Origin: an uncultured Lachnospiraceae bacterium
Lineage (GTDB): Bacteria > Bacillota > Clostridia > Lachnospirales > Lachnospiraceae
Reading direction: 5' to 3'
NCBI GenBank assembly: GCA_900315735.1
Contig: ONAD01000015.1
Span: 1-64,000, forward strand
DNA length: 64,000 nucleotides
Shown here piece by piece: positions 51,239-60,089 of the stretch. Every line of letters begins with the position of its first letter. Position 1 is the first letter of the stretch. A program made the translations under genes and the position numbers. The notes below the pieces were generated by a model. The model searched no databases. It had not been told where the DNA came from and saw only the letters and a list, made by a program, of their open reading frames with translations.

Positions 51239-52570
51239 ATGGCAGAGAAACGTAAATCTTCAGAAAAAAGTGATGTAGGAAAGAAACTGGTACTTGGATT
51301 AATCGCAGTAATTTCACTCCCGATTCTTTTGGTTGGACTTGCCGGAGTTATCATTATGCATCTGGTACAGAATACAGCTTTAAATGCAGGTGTGGGAACA
51401 ATTATTTTAATCGTAGTTTTAGCAGTATTTATAGCAGGCTCCCTGTGGCTTGCAGTAGCAATCGCAGGAAAATTGAAAGCTGTAATCGGCAGCATGGATA
51501 AGATTGCAGACGGAAGCCTTCAGTTAGAAGAGCCAAAACATAATAATAAAAATGATGAAATCAGTAAATTATTAGGTTCTGCCAATGATATGGTAAGAAG
51601 CTTTGCACAGATTGTAACCGGAATCCGCAGAGCCAGCAGTGAACTGAGTGAATTGTCTACAACATTCAGCCAGTCCTTTGATACCATGAATGAAGCGTTA
51701 GAGCAGGTAAGCGGAGAAGTTGCTTCTATTACAGACAATACCGTGTCACAGGCAGAGAAAACACAGCATGTACAGCAGAAGGTGGCAGAAATCGGTAATG
51801 CCATTGAAGTAATTGCCAGCAATATTACACTTCTTTCAGACAGTGCATTAAAAATGAAGGACTGCAACGAGTCAGCAGAAGTGATTATGCAGCAGTTAGT
51901 AGAAATCAGTAAACAGAACAGAAAGTCTATTGATGAAGTGCAGAGCCAGACAGACAGAACCAATCAGTCAGCATTACAGATTCGTACTGCAACAGAGATT
52001 ATTGCAGGAATTGCGAGCCAGACCAACCTGCTTGCATTAAATGCAAGTATTGAGGCTGCAAGAGCAGGAGAACAGGGAAAAGGATTTGCCGTAGTTGCAG
52101 AAGAAATCCGTACTTTGGCAGACCAGTCCAGAGAGTCTTCTGAGCAGATTAATAAAATCGTCAACGAGCTGATTGACAATTCCAATGTCAGTGTAGAGAT
52201 TACCGGAAAAGTATCCGAAGCATTTGAACAGCAGAATGAGAAGATCCGTGAGACAGAGACCATCTTTACTGCATTGAATCAGGAAATCGAAAGTGTCAGC
52301 ACTTCTATCCAGGGAATCAATTCAGAAGTCAGCGGCTTGAATGAGCATAAGAGTGCCATTGAAGAGAAAATGGATTCTCTTGCGACAGCAGCAGAAGCAA
52401 ATACAACAAGTGCAAGGGAAACATCTGAGACAATGAATGAATTTGAAGCATTGGTTGGCGAGTGTAGAAATGCAACCGGTAAGATTACTTCCGTGGCAAC
52501 AGAATTAGATGATAATATTCGCAAATTCAACGTTTCTTCCATGAAAGAGGAAGTACAGAACATGCTGTAA
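51239..52570 (+). CDS. Methyl-accepting chemotaxis protein without an extracellular sensor domain
   Basis: A 443-residue MCP. Two membrane helices (about 17-42 and 47-75) are joined by only a few residues, so there is no periplasmic or extracellular ligand domain. A long coiled-coil signalling domain follows, with the conserved hairpin tip [35 protein letters not shown]... read at about residues 245-285. It would talk to CheA/CheW encoded elsewhere; input may come through the membrane or a partner. AAGGAGG precedes the start. A terminator follows. Confidence 0.92.
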   Translation: MAEKRKSSEKSDVGKKLVLGLIAVISLPILLVGLAGVIIMHLVQNTALNAGVGTIILIVVLAVFIAGSLWLAVAIAGKLKAVIGSMDKIADGSLQLEEPKHNNKNDEISKLLGSANDMVRSFAQIVTGIRRASSELSELSTTFSQSFDTMNEALEQVSGEVASITDNTVSQAEKTQHVQQKVAEIGNAIEVIASNITLLSDSALKMKDCNESAEVIMQQLVEISKQNRKSIDEVQSQTDRTNQSALQIRTATEIIAGIASQTNLLALNASIEAARAGEQGKGFAVVAEEIRTLADQSRESSEQINKIVNELIDNSNVSVEITGKVSEAFEQQNEKIRETETIFTALNQEIESVSTSIQGINSEVSGLNEHKSAIEEKMDSLATAAEANTTSARETSETMNEFEALVGECRNATGKITSVATELDDNIRKFNVSSMKEEVQNML

Positions 52571-52593
52571 GGCATACATACAATTGCAAAAAG

Positions 52594-52638
52594 AAGGGTA
52601 TTCCACAGGCCGAAGGAGTGCGTATGGAATACCCTTTT
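52594..52638 (+). terminator. Intrinsic terminator after the MCP gene
   Basis: Perfect 12-bp stem AAGGGTATTCCA/TGGAATACCCTT (52594-52605 and 52625-52636) with a 19-base loop, followed by TTGC. The T-run is short. Confidence 0.65.
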
Positions 52639-52655
52639 GCTTTAAGGAGATTAAG

Positions 52656-53399
52656 ATGAAAACAGAGATTTATACGATACCGATACAGGACGCATTTGCA
52701 GAGGAATGCGAATGCCCGGTCTGCAGAATGTATCAGAAATTAGAGGAAAATGCCATTAATTATACCATTGGACCGGGTGCAAGTTACATGGAGGGAGACA
52801 TCCGGGAGCAGAGTGACGAACAGGGCTTCTGTCAGAAGCATTTGGAAATGTTATATGAATATCCGAATAAATTAGGGTTTGCCATGATGTTAAAGACCCA
52901 CATGGATAAGACTGCAAAGGAATTAAAAAAAGCAATGAAAGCACCACTGCCGCAGTCAGCCGGACTTTTCAAGAAAAAGAGCCAGACAGTCCATCCGGTG
53001 ATTACCTTTGTGGAAGAAAAAGAGAAAAAGTGCTTTGTATGTGATTATATCAATCACAGCTTTACAAATTACATCAATACCATTTACTATTTATATGAAA
53101 AAGAAGAAGACTTCCGCAGACAGTTTGCAGCATCTAAGGGCTTCTGCGTGAACCACTATAAAGTTCTATTTTCCGGAGCACCGGAATATATGGGTAAGAA
53201 ATATTTAAACGAATTTCTGACGACTTTAAATGAGACTTTTATCAACGAATACGAACGGGTGCGGGATGATTTGGAATGGTTCATCTGCAAAAATGATTAC
53301 CGCTATAAAGAGCAGCCGTGGAAGAATGCCAGGGATGCATTGCAGAGAGGGCTGGTAAAAGTAGGAAGTATCATGGAGACAGAAGAAAAGAAGGAATAG
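52656..53399 (+). CDS. DUF6062 family cysteine-rich protein
   Basis: A 247-residue soluble protein of the DUF6062 family, found mainly in Clostridia; its function is not known. It contains two similar blocks: CECPVCRM with GFCQKHLEML, and CFVCDYINHS with GFCVNHYKVL. Each joins a CxxC pair to a C-x2-H motif, which suggests two zinc sites or one split site and an internal duplication. The ATG at 52656 has AAGGAG six bases upstream. Confidence 0.8.
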   Translation: MKTEIYTIPIQDAFAEECECPVCRMYQKLEENAINYTIGPGASYMEGDIREQSDEQGFCQKHLEMLYEYPNKLGFAMMLKTHMDKTAKELKKAMKAPLPQSAGLFKKKSQTVHPVITFVEEKEKKCFVCDYINHSFTNYINTIYYLYEKEEDFRRQFAASKGFCVNHYKVLFSGAPEYMGKKYLNEFLTTLNETFINEYERVRDDLEWFICKNDYRYKEQPWKNARDALQRGLVKVGSIMETEEKKE

Positions 53400-53477
53400 G
53401 TAGAAGTAATAAAAGAAAAGGGGATAGAAGAAGACGTAAGAGCAACAGGTAAATTAAAACAGGAAAGTGAGGAATTT

Positions 53478-55073
53478 ATGACAAGTTATATTTTACTGGT
53501 AGCAGCAGTGATTCTATTGTGCCTGTCATTGAATAAAATGTCCAATAAACTGGGGATTCCAATGTTGTTGGCATATATTCTTCTTGGCATGATGTTTGGA
53601 ACCGATGGAATTTTAAAGATTCCGTTTGATAATTTTACGATTGCCGAACAGATTTGTACGGTGTCTTTAATCTTTATCATGTTCTATGGTGGATTTGGAA
53701 CCAACTGGAAACAGGCAAAGCCGGTGGCTGGCAAAGCAGTATTATTATCAACAGTGGGAGTTATACTGACCGCAGTAACAACCGGAGCATTCTGCCATTT
53801 TATCTTGAAAATGGATTTCTGGGAAAGCATGCTGATTGGTTCTGTAATCAGTTCAACGGATGCCGCATCCGTATTCTCAATTCTTCGTTCCAAACGGCTG
53901 AATCTTAAGAACAATACCGCCTCCATGTTAGAAGTGGAAAGTGGCAGCAATGACCCATGTTCTTATATGCTGACGGTAATTATATTAACTATAATGAGTG
54001 GAGAACTGAGTGGTTCTTCACTGGTTGTCATGATATTCTCACAGATTATTTTTGGCATATTAGTAGGTGTAGTCGTAGCTCTTGCAGCAGCGTTCATCTT
54101 AAAAAAAGTGAATTTTGCAACGGATGGATTTGACACGATATTTGTATTCAGCATGGCGCTGGTGTCCTATGCCGGAGCATCCATGATAAATGGAAATGGT
54201 TATCTGGCGGCATACATTGCCGGAATTATCCTTGGAAACAGTCCCCTTCATCATAAAAAATCACTGGTGCATTTCTTTGATGGAATCACCGGACTGATGC
54301 AGATGCTGATTTTCTTCCTGCTTGGTCTGCTGGCATATCCATCCCAGCTGCCAAAGATACTGCCAATTGCACTGGCTATTGCCGTATTTTTAACCTTTGT
54401 GGCAAGACCGATTTCTGTATTTGCCATACTGACACCATTCCGCTGCCCGGTAAAACAGCAGCTTCTGGTGTCCTGGGCGGGACTTCGTGGAGCAGCGTCC
54501 ATTGTATTTGCCATAATGGCAACGGTAAGCCCGGCATATACGAAAAATGATTTGTTCCACATAGTTATTTTTATCGTCCTGTTCTCCATCAGTATTCAGG
54601 GTACACTGCTTGGTTTTGTGGCAAAGAAGCTTGATATGATAGACGAAAACGGTAACGTTATGAAGACTTTCAGTGACTATTCCGATGAAATGCCGGTGGA
54701 GTTTGTCAAAATCAGTATCAAAGAAGGGCATCCATGGGAAAACCGCAGGATAAAAGACCTTACCTCCCTGCCGGATTTATTGCTGGTATTAATTTTGCGA
54801 GGAGAAGAACGCATTATTCCAAATGGCAATACCGTAGTGCTTGCGGGAGATAAGATTGTCTTAAGCGCTTTATCCCCGGAAGAAAATCTCGGCATCTGTC
54901 TGACAGAAATTCCAATCGAAAAAGACAGCAAGTGGATTGGAAAGCCATTATCCAAAATAAAACTGGGTGAAGAGAAGCTGGTTCTGGTTCTGAAACGGAA
55001 TGAGAAGGTTGTGATACCCAATGGAAATACCGTGATTCGTGAAAATGATGTGTTGGTAATCAGCCAGTTATAA
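53478..55073 (+). CDS. CPA1-type K+(Na+)/H+ antiporter with two TrkA-C domains
   Basis: A 531-residue NhaP2/CvrA-like antiporter with about 13 membrane helices. Ion-binding segments are SVISSTDAASVFSIL and LEVESGSNDPCSYML (Asn-Asp-Pro motif). The cytoplasmic tail contains two related TrkA-C (RCK-C) domains (about 400-455 and 470-531), both ending in IPNGNTVV or IPNGNTVI. RCK-C domains bind ligands such as cyclic dinucleotides or nucleotides. AAAGTGAGG precedes the start. Repeat D begins 18 bases after the stop codon. Confidence 0.9.
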   Translation: MTSYILLVAAVILLCLSLNKMSNKLGIPMLLAYILLGMMFGTDGILKIPFDNFTIAEQICTVSLIFIMFYGGFGTNWKQAKPVAGKAVLLSTVGVILTAVTTGAFCHFILKMDFWESMLIGSVISSTDAASVFSILRSKRLNLKNNTASMLEVESGSNDPCSYMLTVIILTIMSGELSGSSLVVMIFSQIIFGILVGVVVALAAAFILKKVNFATDGFDTIFVFSMALVSYAGASMINGNGYLAAYIAGIILGNSPLHHKKSLVHFFDGITGLMQMLIFFLLGLLAYPSQLPKILPIALAIAVFLTFVARPISVFAILTPFRCPVKQQLLVSWAGLRGAASIVFAIMATVSPAYTKNDLFHIVIFIVLFSISIQGTLLGFVAKKLDMIDENGNVMKTFSDYSDEMPVEFVKISIKEGHPWENRRIKDLTSLPDLLLVLILRGEERIIPNGNTVVLAGDKIVLSALSPEENLGICLTEIPIEKDSKWIGKPLSKIKLGEEKLVLVLKRNEKVVIPNGNTVIRENDVLVISQL

Positions 55074-55090
55074 ATATGTTTTCTGATATG

Positions 55091-55331
55091 AAACAGATAG
55101 CTGTACTCTTCATCGAGTGCGGCTGTGACATAAAGCCTGTAAGGGGCACTAAGAATTTCGGATAAATAAATGGATTTTCCGGCAACCGGCGCAAAGTCAC
55201 ATCCATGTTCCTATGCGCCTTACCGGCACGTCCTTGTGCCGGCATTGCCAGATACCAGACGAAATTCCAAGTGCCCCTAACAGCCCTTAAAAAACAGCCA
55301 CACTTCGATGAAGGGCACAGCTATCCTTTTT
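55091..55331 (-). repeat. Structured repeat, copy D (minus orientation)
   Basis: Core closing stem 55142-55160 with 55260-55278, same sequence as copies A and C. The inner hairpin is GCCGGCAC/GTGCCGGT and the third stem-loop is GGCGCA/TGCGCC with the conserved GAACATGGATGTGA. The arms are short (about 50 bp) and private, with GATAGCTGT and CTTCATCGA blocks in both. It fills the 370-bp gap between the antiporter and the ECF sigma gene, ending about 110 bp before the latter. Confidence 0.75.
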
Positions 55332-55440
55332 AATTTACGCAAAAAAAATTTTAAAATATATGCAACAGAATGAAATTCAGCGACACTATATATATGAGAC
55401 CGGTCAAAGGAAAGGACTTAGGAAGGCATAGGGTGAGCAT

Positions 55441-55950
55441 ATGGAACAGGAACTGCAACTGGTGTGCAGGGCACAAAGTGGGGATACCAGTGCATTTGCA
55501 CAATTATATGAAGGCGTTTATCGGGATTTATACCGATTTGCTTTATATGTGCTGAAGCATCCGCAGGATGCACAGGACGTGGTCAGTGATACCGTGATGG
55601 ATGCATTTGCACAAATCGGGGAGCTTCGAAAAACAGAAGCGTTCCGGGCGTGGATATTTCGCATTTTAAGTAATAAGTGCAAACGGAAATTAAAAGAATA
55701 TGCCAACCGGCCGGAAGAACTGACGCCGGAGCTTATGGAACATCTGGGAAAATCCGGGATGGATGAACATGCAGCAGTACGGAGTCTGTTCTTTGAGCTT
55801 CCTTCCGAAGAAAGAATGATTATCGCCATGCATTTATTCTGCGGGTATAGCAGTAAGGAAATCGGAAAACTGCTAGATCTTAATGAAAATACCGTCCGCT
55901 CGAAAGAGAGCCGTGGAATAAAGAAAATGGTAGAGAAATATTGGAAGTAA
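55441..55950 (+). CDS. ECF-type sigma factor
   Basis: A 169-residue RNA polymerase sigma factor of the extracytoplasmic-function group. Region 2 is seen as DLYRFALYVLKHPQDAQDVVSDTVMDAF and region 4 as LPSEERMIIAMHLFCGYSSKEIGKLLDLNENTVRSKESRGIKKM. A GGTGAG site precedes the ATG. The next gene, 68 bp on, encodes a membrane-anchored protein with a cytoplasmic helical head, the likely anti-sigma partner. An ECF promoter for autoregulation could not be identified with confidence. Confidence 0.92.
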   Translation: MEQELQLVCRAQSGDTSAFAQLYEGVYRDLYRFALYVLKHPQDAQDVVSDTVMDAFAQIGELRKTEAFRAWIFRILSNKCKRKLKEYANRPEELTPELMEHLGKSGMDEHAAVRSLFFELPSEERMIIAMHLFCGYSSKEIGKLLDLNENTVRSKESRGIKKMVEKYWK

Positions 55951-56018
55951 GAAACGGAAGATATGCAAAAAGAGTCTGGAAAACAACAGGAAAATTCAGA
56001 TGAGATGGAGGTGCCGGT

Positions 56019-58283
56019 ATGAATGAACAGGAGATTTTAACCCAGTTAAGAAAAGCGGCGGAAGAGATAGAAATACCAGAAGCTCTGAAACCGGAACATA
56101 TAGAAAAACGATTACAGGAACAAAAAACGAAACAGCAGCAGGAGCAGCAAAAAGAGCAGCAGAAATCACAGCAGGAAAATCAGAAACAGCCGAAACAGCA
56201 GCAGGAAAATCAGCAGCCGAAACAGCATTTGGAATTGAAAAAAGCTAAGAAAATAATTCCATGGCGCAGACTTGGCAGTATGGTAGCGGTGCTGGCACTG
56301 GTAGTATGCAGCGGAATTTATATAACAGTGACCCGTTTAGATAAGAGTTCCGGTACAGAGCAACCGGAAACGACGGATTCCATAGCTATGACGGATACGC
56401 AGCAGACTGTGGGAGAAGCAGATGAAACGGATGTAGCAGATGAAGCAGAGCGTGTAGATGTGGCATCACTGGGAGATATGTATCATCTTGCATCTGATTA
56501 TAAGGAAGTATATCGGACACTTATTAAAGGCTATCAGCAGAACTCGATAGAAGGAGAAACGAGTGCGGAGACAAGCACAGCTGCATCGGGGGCAATGGAT
56601 TCCGGCAGTGACGAGTATTACTACAGTGATGAAGCAAAGTATGAAAGTGCCGATGCGGATTTGCCGGAGGGAAGCAAGGAAGGCGGAAAAGATTGTTCTA
56701 CTACAAATCTTCAGATGGAAGGTGTAGACGAGAGTGATATTGCTAAAATTGATGGCAGCTACATTTATACCGTAGAGGATAAATATATTGTTATTACGGA
56801 TATCCGGGATGGGAAATTAGAAGAAGTAACACGATTCCTGCCGAAGGACTGTGGCGCAGCAGACCGGGTGATGGAAATTTATGTGGATGGAGACCAGTTG
56901 ATTCTGGTGGTACAGTGCTATGAAACATCCTTAGAAGGAAACAGTAAGGCTGGCTCTGATAAGGAAACTTCCGATGAAGAAACTGCTGCATCAGATGTTT
57001 CTGAAGACAGCGCATTCTTTTATGAAATGAATGGAAAAAACACCACACAGATACAGGTATACAGTATCGTAGACCGTAAGAATCCAGAATTTGAAGGCAG
57101 ACTGATTCAGGATGGTTATTATAATACTTCCCGGAAAATCGGAGATGTAGTCTATCTTTTTACGCAGTATAATATGACATCCGATGTGATGGGATATGTG
57201 GAAAAGAAGCATGGTGTAGAAGCCTTGAAGGAAGAAAATGGTGTCAGCAGCCTGGCAGAAGCAGTGATTCCGAAGGTAAATGGAGAACAGGTTGCTGCCG
57301 ATGAAATTTATCTGCCGGAGTCGGGAGAGAGCGGTATACTGGTTGCATCAGTGGATGTAAATAAGCCGGATAAAGCATTGGACAGTAAGCTTGTAATTAC
57401 CGGATATGCCCAGACTTATATCAGCAAAGATGCCTTGTATTTATATGAGGAAGATTATGAGGGGACAGTGGTTACCAATATTGCAAAATTTGCACTGGAC
57501 GAGGGAAAAATCAGTGGTGTAGCTGCAACGGCAGTAAGCGGCTATATCAGAGATACTTTTGCAATTAATGCCAGTAATGGATATCTCCGGGTGTTGACAA
57601 CGGATAATAGCACAGAGGATGAGACAAATGCTCTTTATATTCTCGATAAGAATATGAAATTAACCGGACAGTTGACGGGCATTGCACCGGGAGAAGAAAT
57701 CTATGCAGCCCGCTTTATGGGAAACATTGGTTATTTTGTAACCTACCGGAATACCGACCCATTGTTTACCGTAGATTTGTCAGATCCGGCGAAACCGGAA
57801 ATTATCGGCGAACTCAAGGTAACCGGCTTTTCTGAATATCTGCATTTCTGGGATGACACACATTTACTTGGCATCGGCTACGAATCAGATGAGAAAACAG
57901 GAAATATAGAAAATATTAAGCTTTCCATGTTTAATATAGAAAATCCGGAAGAAGTAACCGAAGAAGCCAAACTTGTATTAAAGGATGTAGATTACAGCGA
58001 AGCAATATTTAATTATAAGAGTGTCATTATTTCAAAGGATAAGAATTTAATCGGACTGATTTGTGAGAATTATAGCGGCAGTGAAACAAAGCAGACCTAC
58101 CAGATATATTCCTATGAAAATGGAACCTTTAAGAAACAGGCAGAGATTCCGGGCATTACCGGAGCTAATTACGAGAATGTCCGTGGAATGTATAGCGGAA
58201 ATGTATTCTATCTTTGGGTTTATGATACCATCACATCTTATGATATGACCGATGGATTTAAAATGTTAAAGGAGCGGGAGTGA
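56019..58283 (+). CDS. Membrane-anchored beta-propeller protein, putative anti-sigma factor
   Basis: A 754-residue protein. Residues 1-40 are a short amphipathic helical head (EILTQLRKAAEEIEIPEALKPEHIEK), followed by a Gln/Lys-rich low-complexity stretch. One membrane helix lies at about 89-110 (LGSMVAVLALVVCSGIYITV). The extracellular part (about 170-754) is a C-terminal beta-propeller of the PF09826 type, with TTNLQMEGVDESDIAKIDG and SEYLHFWDDTHLLGIGYESD as markers. The head resembles the cytoplasmic tail of anti-sigma factors, and the gene directly follows the ECF sigma gene. The propeller would then act as the extracellular sensor. AUG has GGAGGTG upstream. Confidence 0.8.
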   Translation: MNEQEILTQLRKAAEEIEIPEALKPEHIEKRLQEQKTKQQQEQQKEQQKSQQENQKQPKQQQENQQPKQHLELKKAKKIIPWRRLGSMVAVLALVVCSGIYITVTRLDKSSGTEQPETTDSIAMTDTQQTVGEADETDVADEAERVDVASLGDMYHLASDYKEVYRTLIKGYQQNSIEGETSAETSTAASGAMDSGSDEYYYSDEAKYESADADLPEGSKEGGKDCSTTNLQMEGVDESDIAKIDGSYIYTVEDKYIVITDIRDGKLEEVTRFLPKDCGAADRVMEIYVDGDQLILVVQCYETSLEGNSKAGSDKETSDEETAASDVSEDSAFFYEMNGKNTTQIQVYSIVDRKNPEFEGRLIQDGYYNTSRKIGDVVYLFTQYNMTSDVMGYVEKKHGVEALKEENGVSSLAEAVIPKVNGEQVAADEIYLPESGESGILVASVDVNKPDKALDSKLVITGYAQTYISKDALYLYEEDYEGTVVTNIAKFALDEGKISGVAATAVSGYIRDTFAINASNGYLRVLTTDNSTEDETNALYILDKNMKLTGQLTGIAPGEEIYAARFMGNIGYFVTYRNTDPLFTVDLSDPAKPEIIGELKVTGFSEYLHFWDDTHLLGIGYESDEKTGNIENIKLSMFNIENPEEVTEEAKLVLKDVDYSEAIFNYKSVIISKDKNLIGLICENYSGSETKQTYQIYSYENGTFKKQAEIPGITGANYENVRGMYSGNVFYLWVYDTITSYDMTDGFKMLKERE

Positions 58284-58326
58284 TTCTTGCAAAACTTTCT
58301 CGATAGCTTTATAATGACAGTATATG

Positions 58327-58362
58327 TGCCGGGTGGTGGTATGAAAATATCATCACCCGGCA
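58327..58362 (+). other. Strong hairpin with GAAA loop after the beta-propeller gene
   Basis: A 16-bp stem (58327-58342 with 58347-58362) containing G-U pairs and a GAAA tetraloop. It lacks a following T-run, so termination is doubtful; it may protect the 3' end of the message. Confidence 0.5.
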
Positions 58363-58401
58363 ACTTATGCAGAATCGGTAACTGCGAAATAGAGAAATGA
58401 T

Positions 58402-58714
58402 AAACGAAAAACGAAATGTCTGTCTGCCCAATGTTTGACAAGATGCCGCCTTCTGTTCACCTATGGGCGAATACATTTACGCAGGCTGTTAGGGGCTCTT
58501 AGAATTTTAATAATATCTGGCAACGCTGGTACAGGGACGTACCAGCGAGGTGCAGAGGAACATGGATGTGACTTTGCACCGTTTGCCATATATAAAAGAA
58601 TTATTTCAAAATTCTTAGAGCCCCTTGCAGCCGGAGTGGTATTCGCTATGGGTGAACAAAAGGCGCATCCAGTCAAAGCAGCGGTAAGACATCTTCATTA
58701 TCATTTTCCGTTTC
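58402..58714 (+). repeat. Structured repeat, copy E, with compensating stem changes
   Basis: Core closing stem is AGGGGCTCTTAGAATTTT (58491-58508) with 58608-58625. Relative to other copies two base pairs are swapped on both sides (A-U to U-A, C-G to U-A) and a G-U is now A-U. The hairpin is GCTGGTAC/GTACCAGC; the third stem-loop is GGTGCA/TGCACC with GAACATGGATGTGA. The arms extend from about 58402 to 58714 and contain ATGTTTGACAAGATGC as in copy C. It fills the gap before the aldo/keto reductase gene. Confidence 0.75.
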
Positions 58715-58751
58715 ACAACAGCCATAACAACAAGTGCAAGGGAGAACAAAA

Positions 58752-59930
58752 ATGCAATATAGAGAAAATCCGGGAAACAAAGACCAGCTGTCCATCTTAG
58801 GCTATGGCTGCCTGCGTTATTCTAAGAAAGGAACCGCAATCGACCAGGAAAAGGCAGAGCGGGAGATGGCAGCGGCAGTGGAAGCCGGGGTCAATTATTT
58901 TGATACCGCATATACTTACGGTGGAAGTGAAGCCTGCCTGGGAAAGTTCTTAGCAAAAGGCTATCGTGATAAGGTAAAAATTGCCACCAAGCTGCCACAT
59001 TATTATATTAAGGCGGAAGGTGATATGGAGCGGTATTTTAAGGAACAGTTAGAACGCCTTCAGACTGACCATGTGGAATATTATCTGATGCATATGTTAA
59101 ATGATATTGCAGCATGGGAGCGGCTGACTGCACTTGGAATACAGGACTGGATTGCAGAGAAAAAGAAAAACGGTCAGATTGGAAATATCGGATTTTCTTT
59201 CCATGGCGGAGCCACCCAGTTTAAGAAAATCATAGATTCTTACGACTGGGATTTCTGTCAGATACAGTATAATTATATGGATGAACATACCCAGGCAGGA
59301 ACCGAGGGCTTAAAATATGCTGCAGCAAAGGGACTTCCGGTGATTATCATGGAGCCGCTGCGGGGCGGCAGGCTGGTGAATGCACTGCCAAAGGATGCCA
59401 AAGCCATATTTGCATCTGCAGAACCGCATCGTTCCCCGGCAGAATGGGGACTCCGCTGGATATGGAACCATCCGGAGGTGACAGTAGTGCTTTCCGGAAT
59501 GAATGATATTGCACAGGTAGAGGAAAATGTAAGGATTGCATCAGATGCCACAGCAGATGCATTGACAGAGAAAGACTTGGAAATCTTTGAAAAGGTAAAG
59601 AAATCCATTAACCAGCATATGAAGGTGCCGTGTACCAGCTGTGGCTACTGCATGCCATGTCCGCACGGAGTAGACATTCCGACCTGCTTTGCAGCATATA
59701 ATACACGGTATACCGACAGCTTCTATTCCGGCATGAAGGCATATTTCATGTGTACCACATTGAAGACCAATCCTTCCAATGCGTCAAAATGCCGCCAGTG
59801 CGGAAAATGTGAGAAACACTGTCCACAGTCTATTGCTATCCGGCAGGAATTAAAGCAGGTGGCAAAGAAGATGGAGAACCCGGTATATAAGATTGCAAGG
59901 GCAATTTCTAAACGTATCGGAAAGTATTAG
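58752..59930 (+). CDS. Aldo/keto reductase with C-terminal 2x[4Fe-4S] domain
   Basis: A 392-residue protein. An aldo/keto reductase barrel (about 1-280) shows the tetrad residues Asp in YFDTAYTY, Tyr in the same loop, Lys in IATKLP and His in LMHML. A C-terminal ferredoxin-like domain (about 295-370) has CTSCGYCMPCPHGVDIP and CRQCGKCEKHCP, enough for two 4Fe-4S clusters. The family is common in anaerobes, and its physiological substrate is not known. The ATG at 58752 has AAGGGAG seven bases upstream; repeat E ends 37 bases before. Confidence 0.9.
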   Translation: MQYRENPGNKDQLSILGYGCLRYSKKGTAIDQEKAEREMAAAVEAGVNYFDTAYTYGGSEACLGKFLAKGYRDKVKIATKLPHYYIKAEGDMERYFKEQLERLQTDHVEYYLMHMLNDIAAWERLTALGIQDWIAEKKKNGQIGNIGFSFHGGATQFKKIIDSYDWDFCQIQYNYMDEHTQAGTEGLKYAAAKGLPVIIMEPLRGGRLVNALPKDAKAIFASAEPHRSPAEWGLRWIWNHPEVTVVLSGMNDIAQVEENVRIASDATADALTEKDLEIFEKVKKSINQHMKVPCTSCGYCMPCPHGVDIPTCFAAYNTRYTDSFYSGMKAYFMCTTLKTNPSNASKCRQCGKCEKHCPQSIAIRQELKQVAKKMENPVYKIARAISKRIGKY

Positions 59931-60089
59931 AAAAAATATGATGAAAAATTGTAAAAAATAAAGGAAATTTGAAGGTGGACACAGAATTATAATAGCAGGG
60001 GTCGAATGACGTCCTCACAATGGTACAGATGATGGCAGTGCATTTACATCATGAAATGGTGATGTGACAGGAAGGGAGAAGATAAGGAT

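Noticed and set aside
59990-60089. A riboswitch-like leader before dgt
   Set aside because: A TATAAT and a small ACATCA/TGATGT hairpin are present, but no -35 at proper spacing and no known aptamer pattern could be made out.
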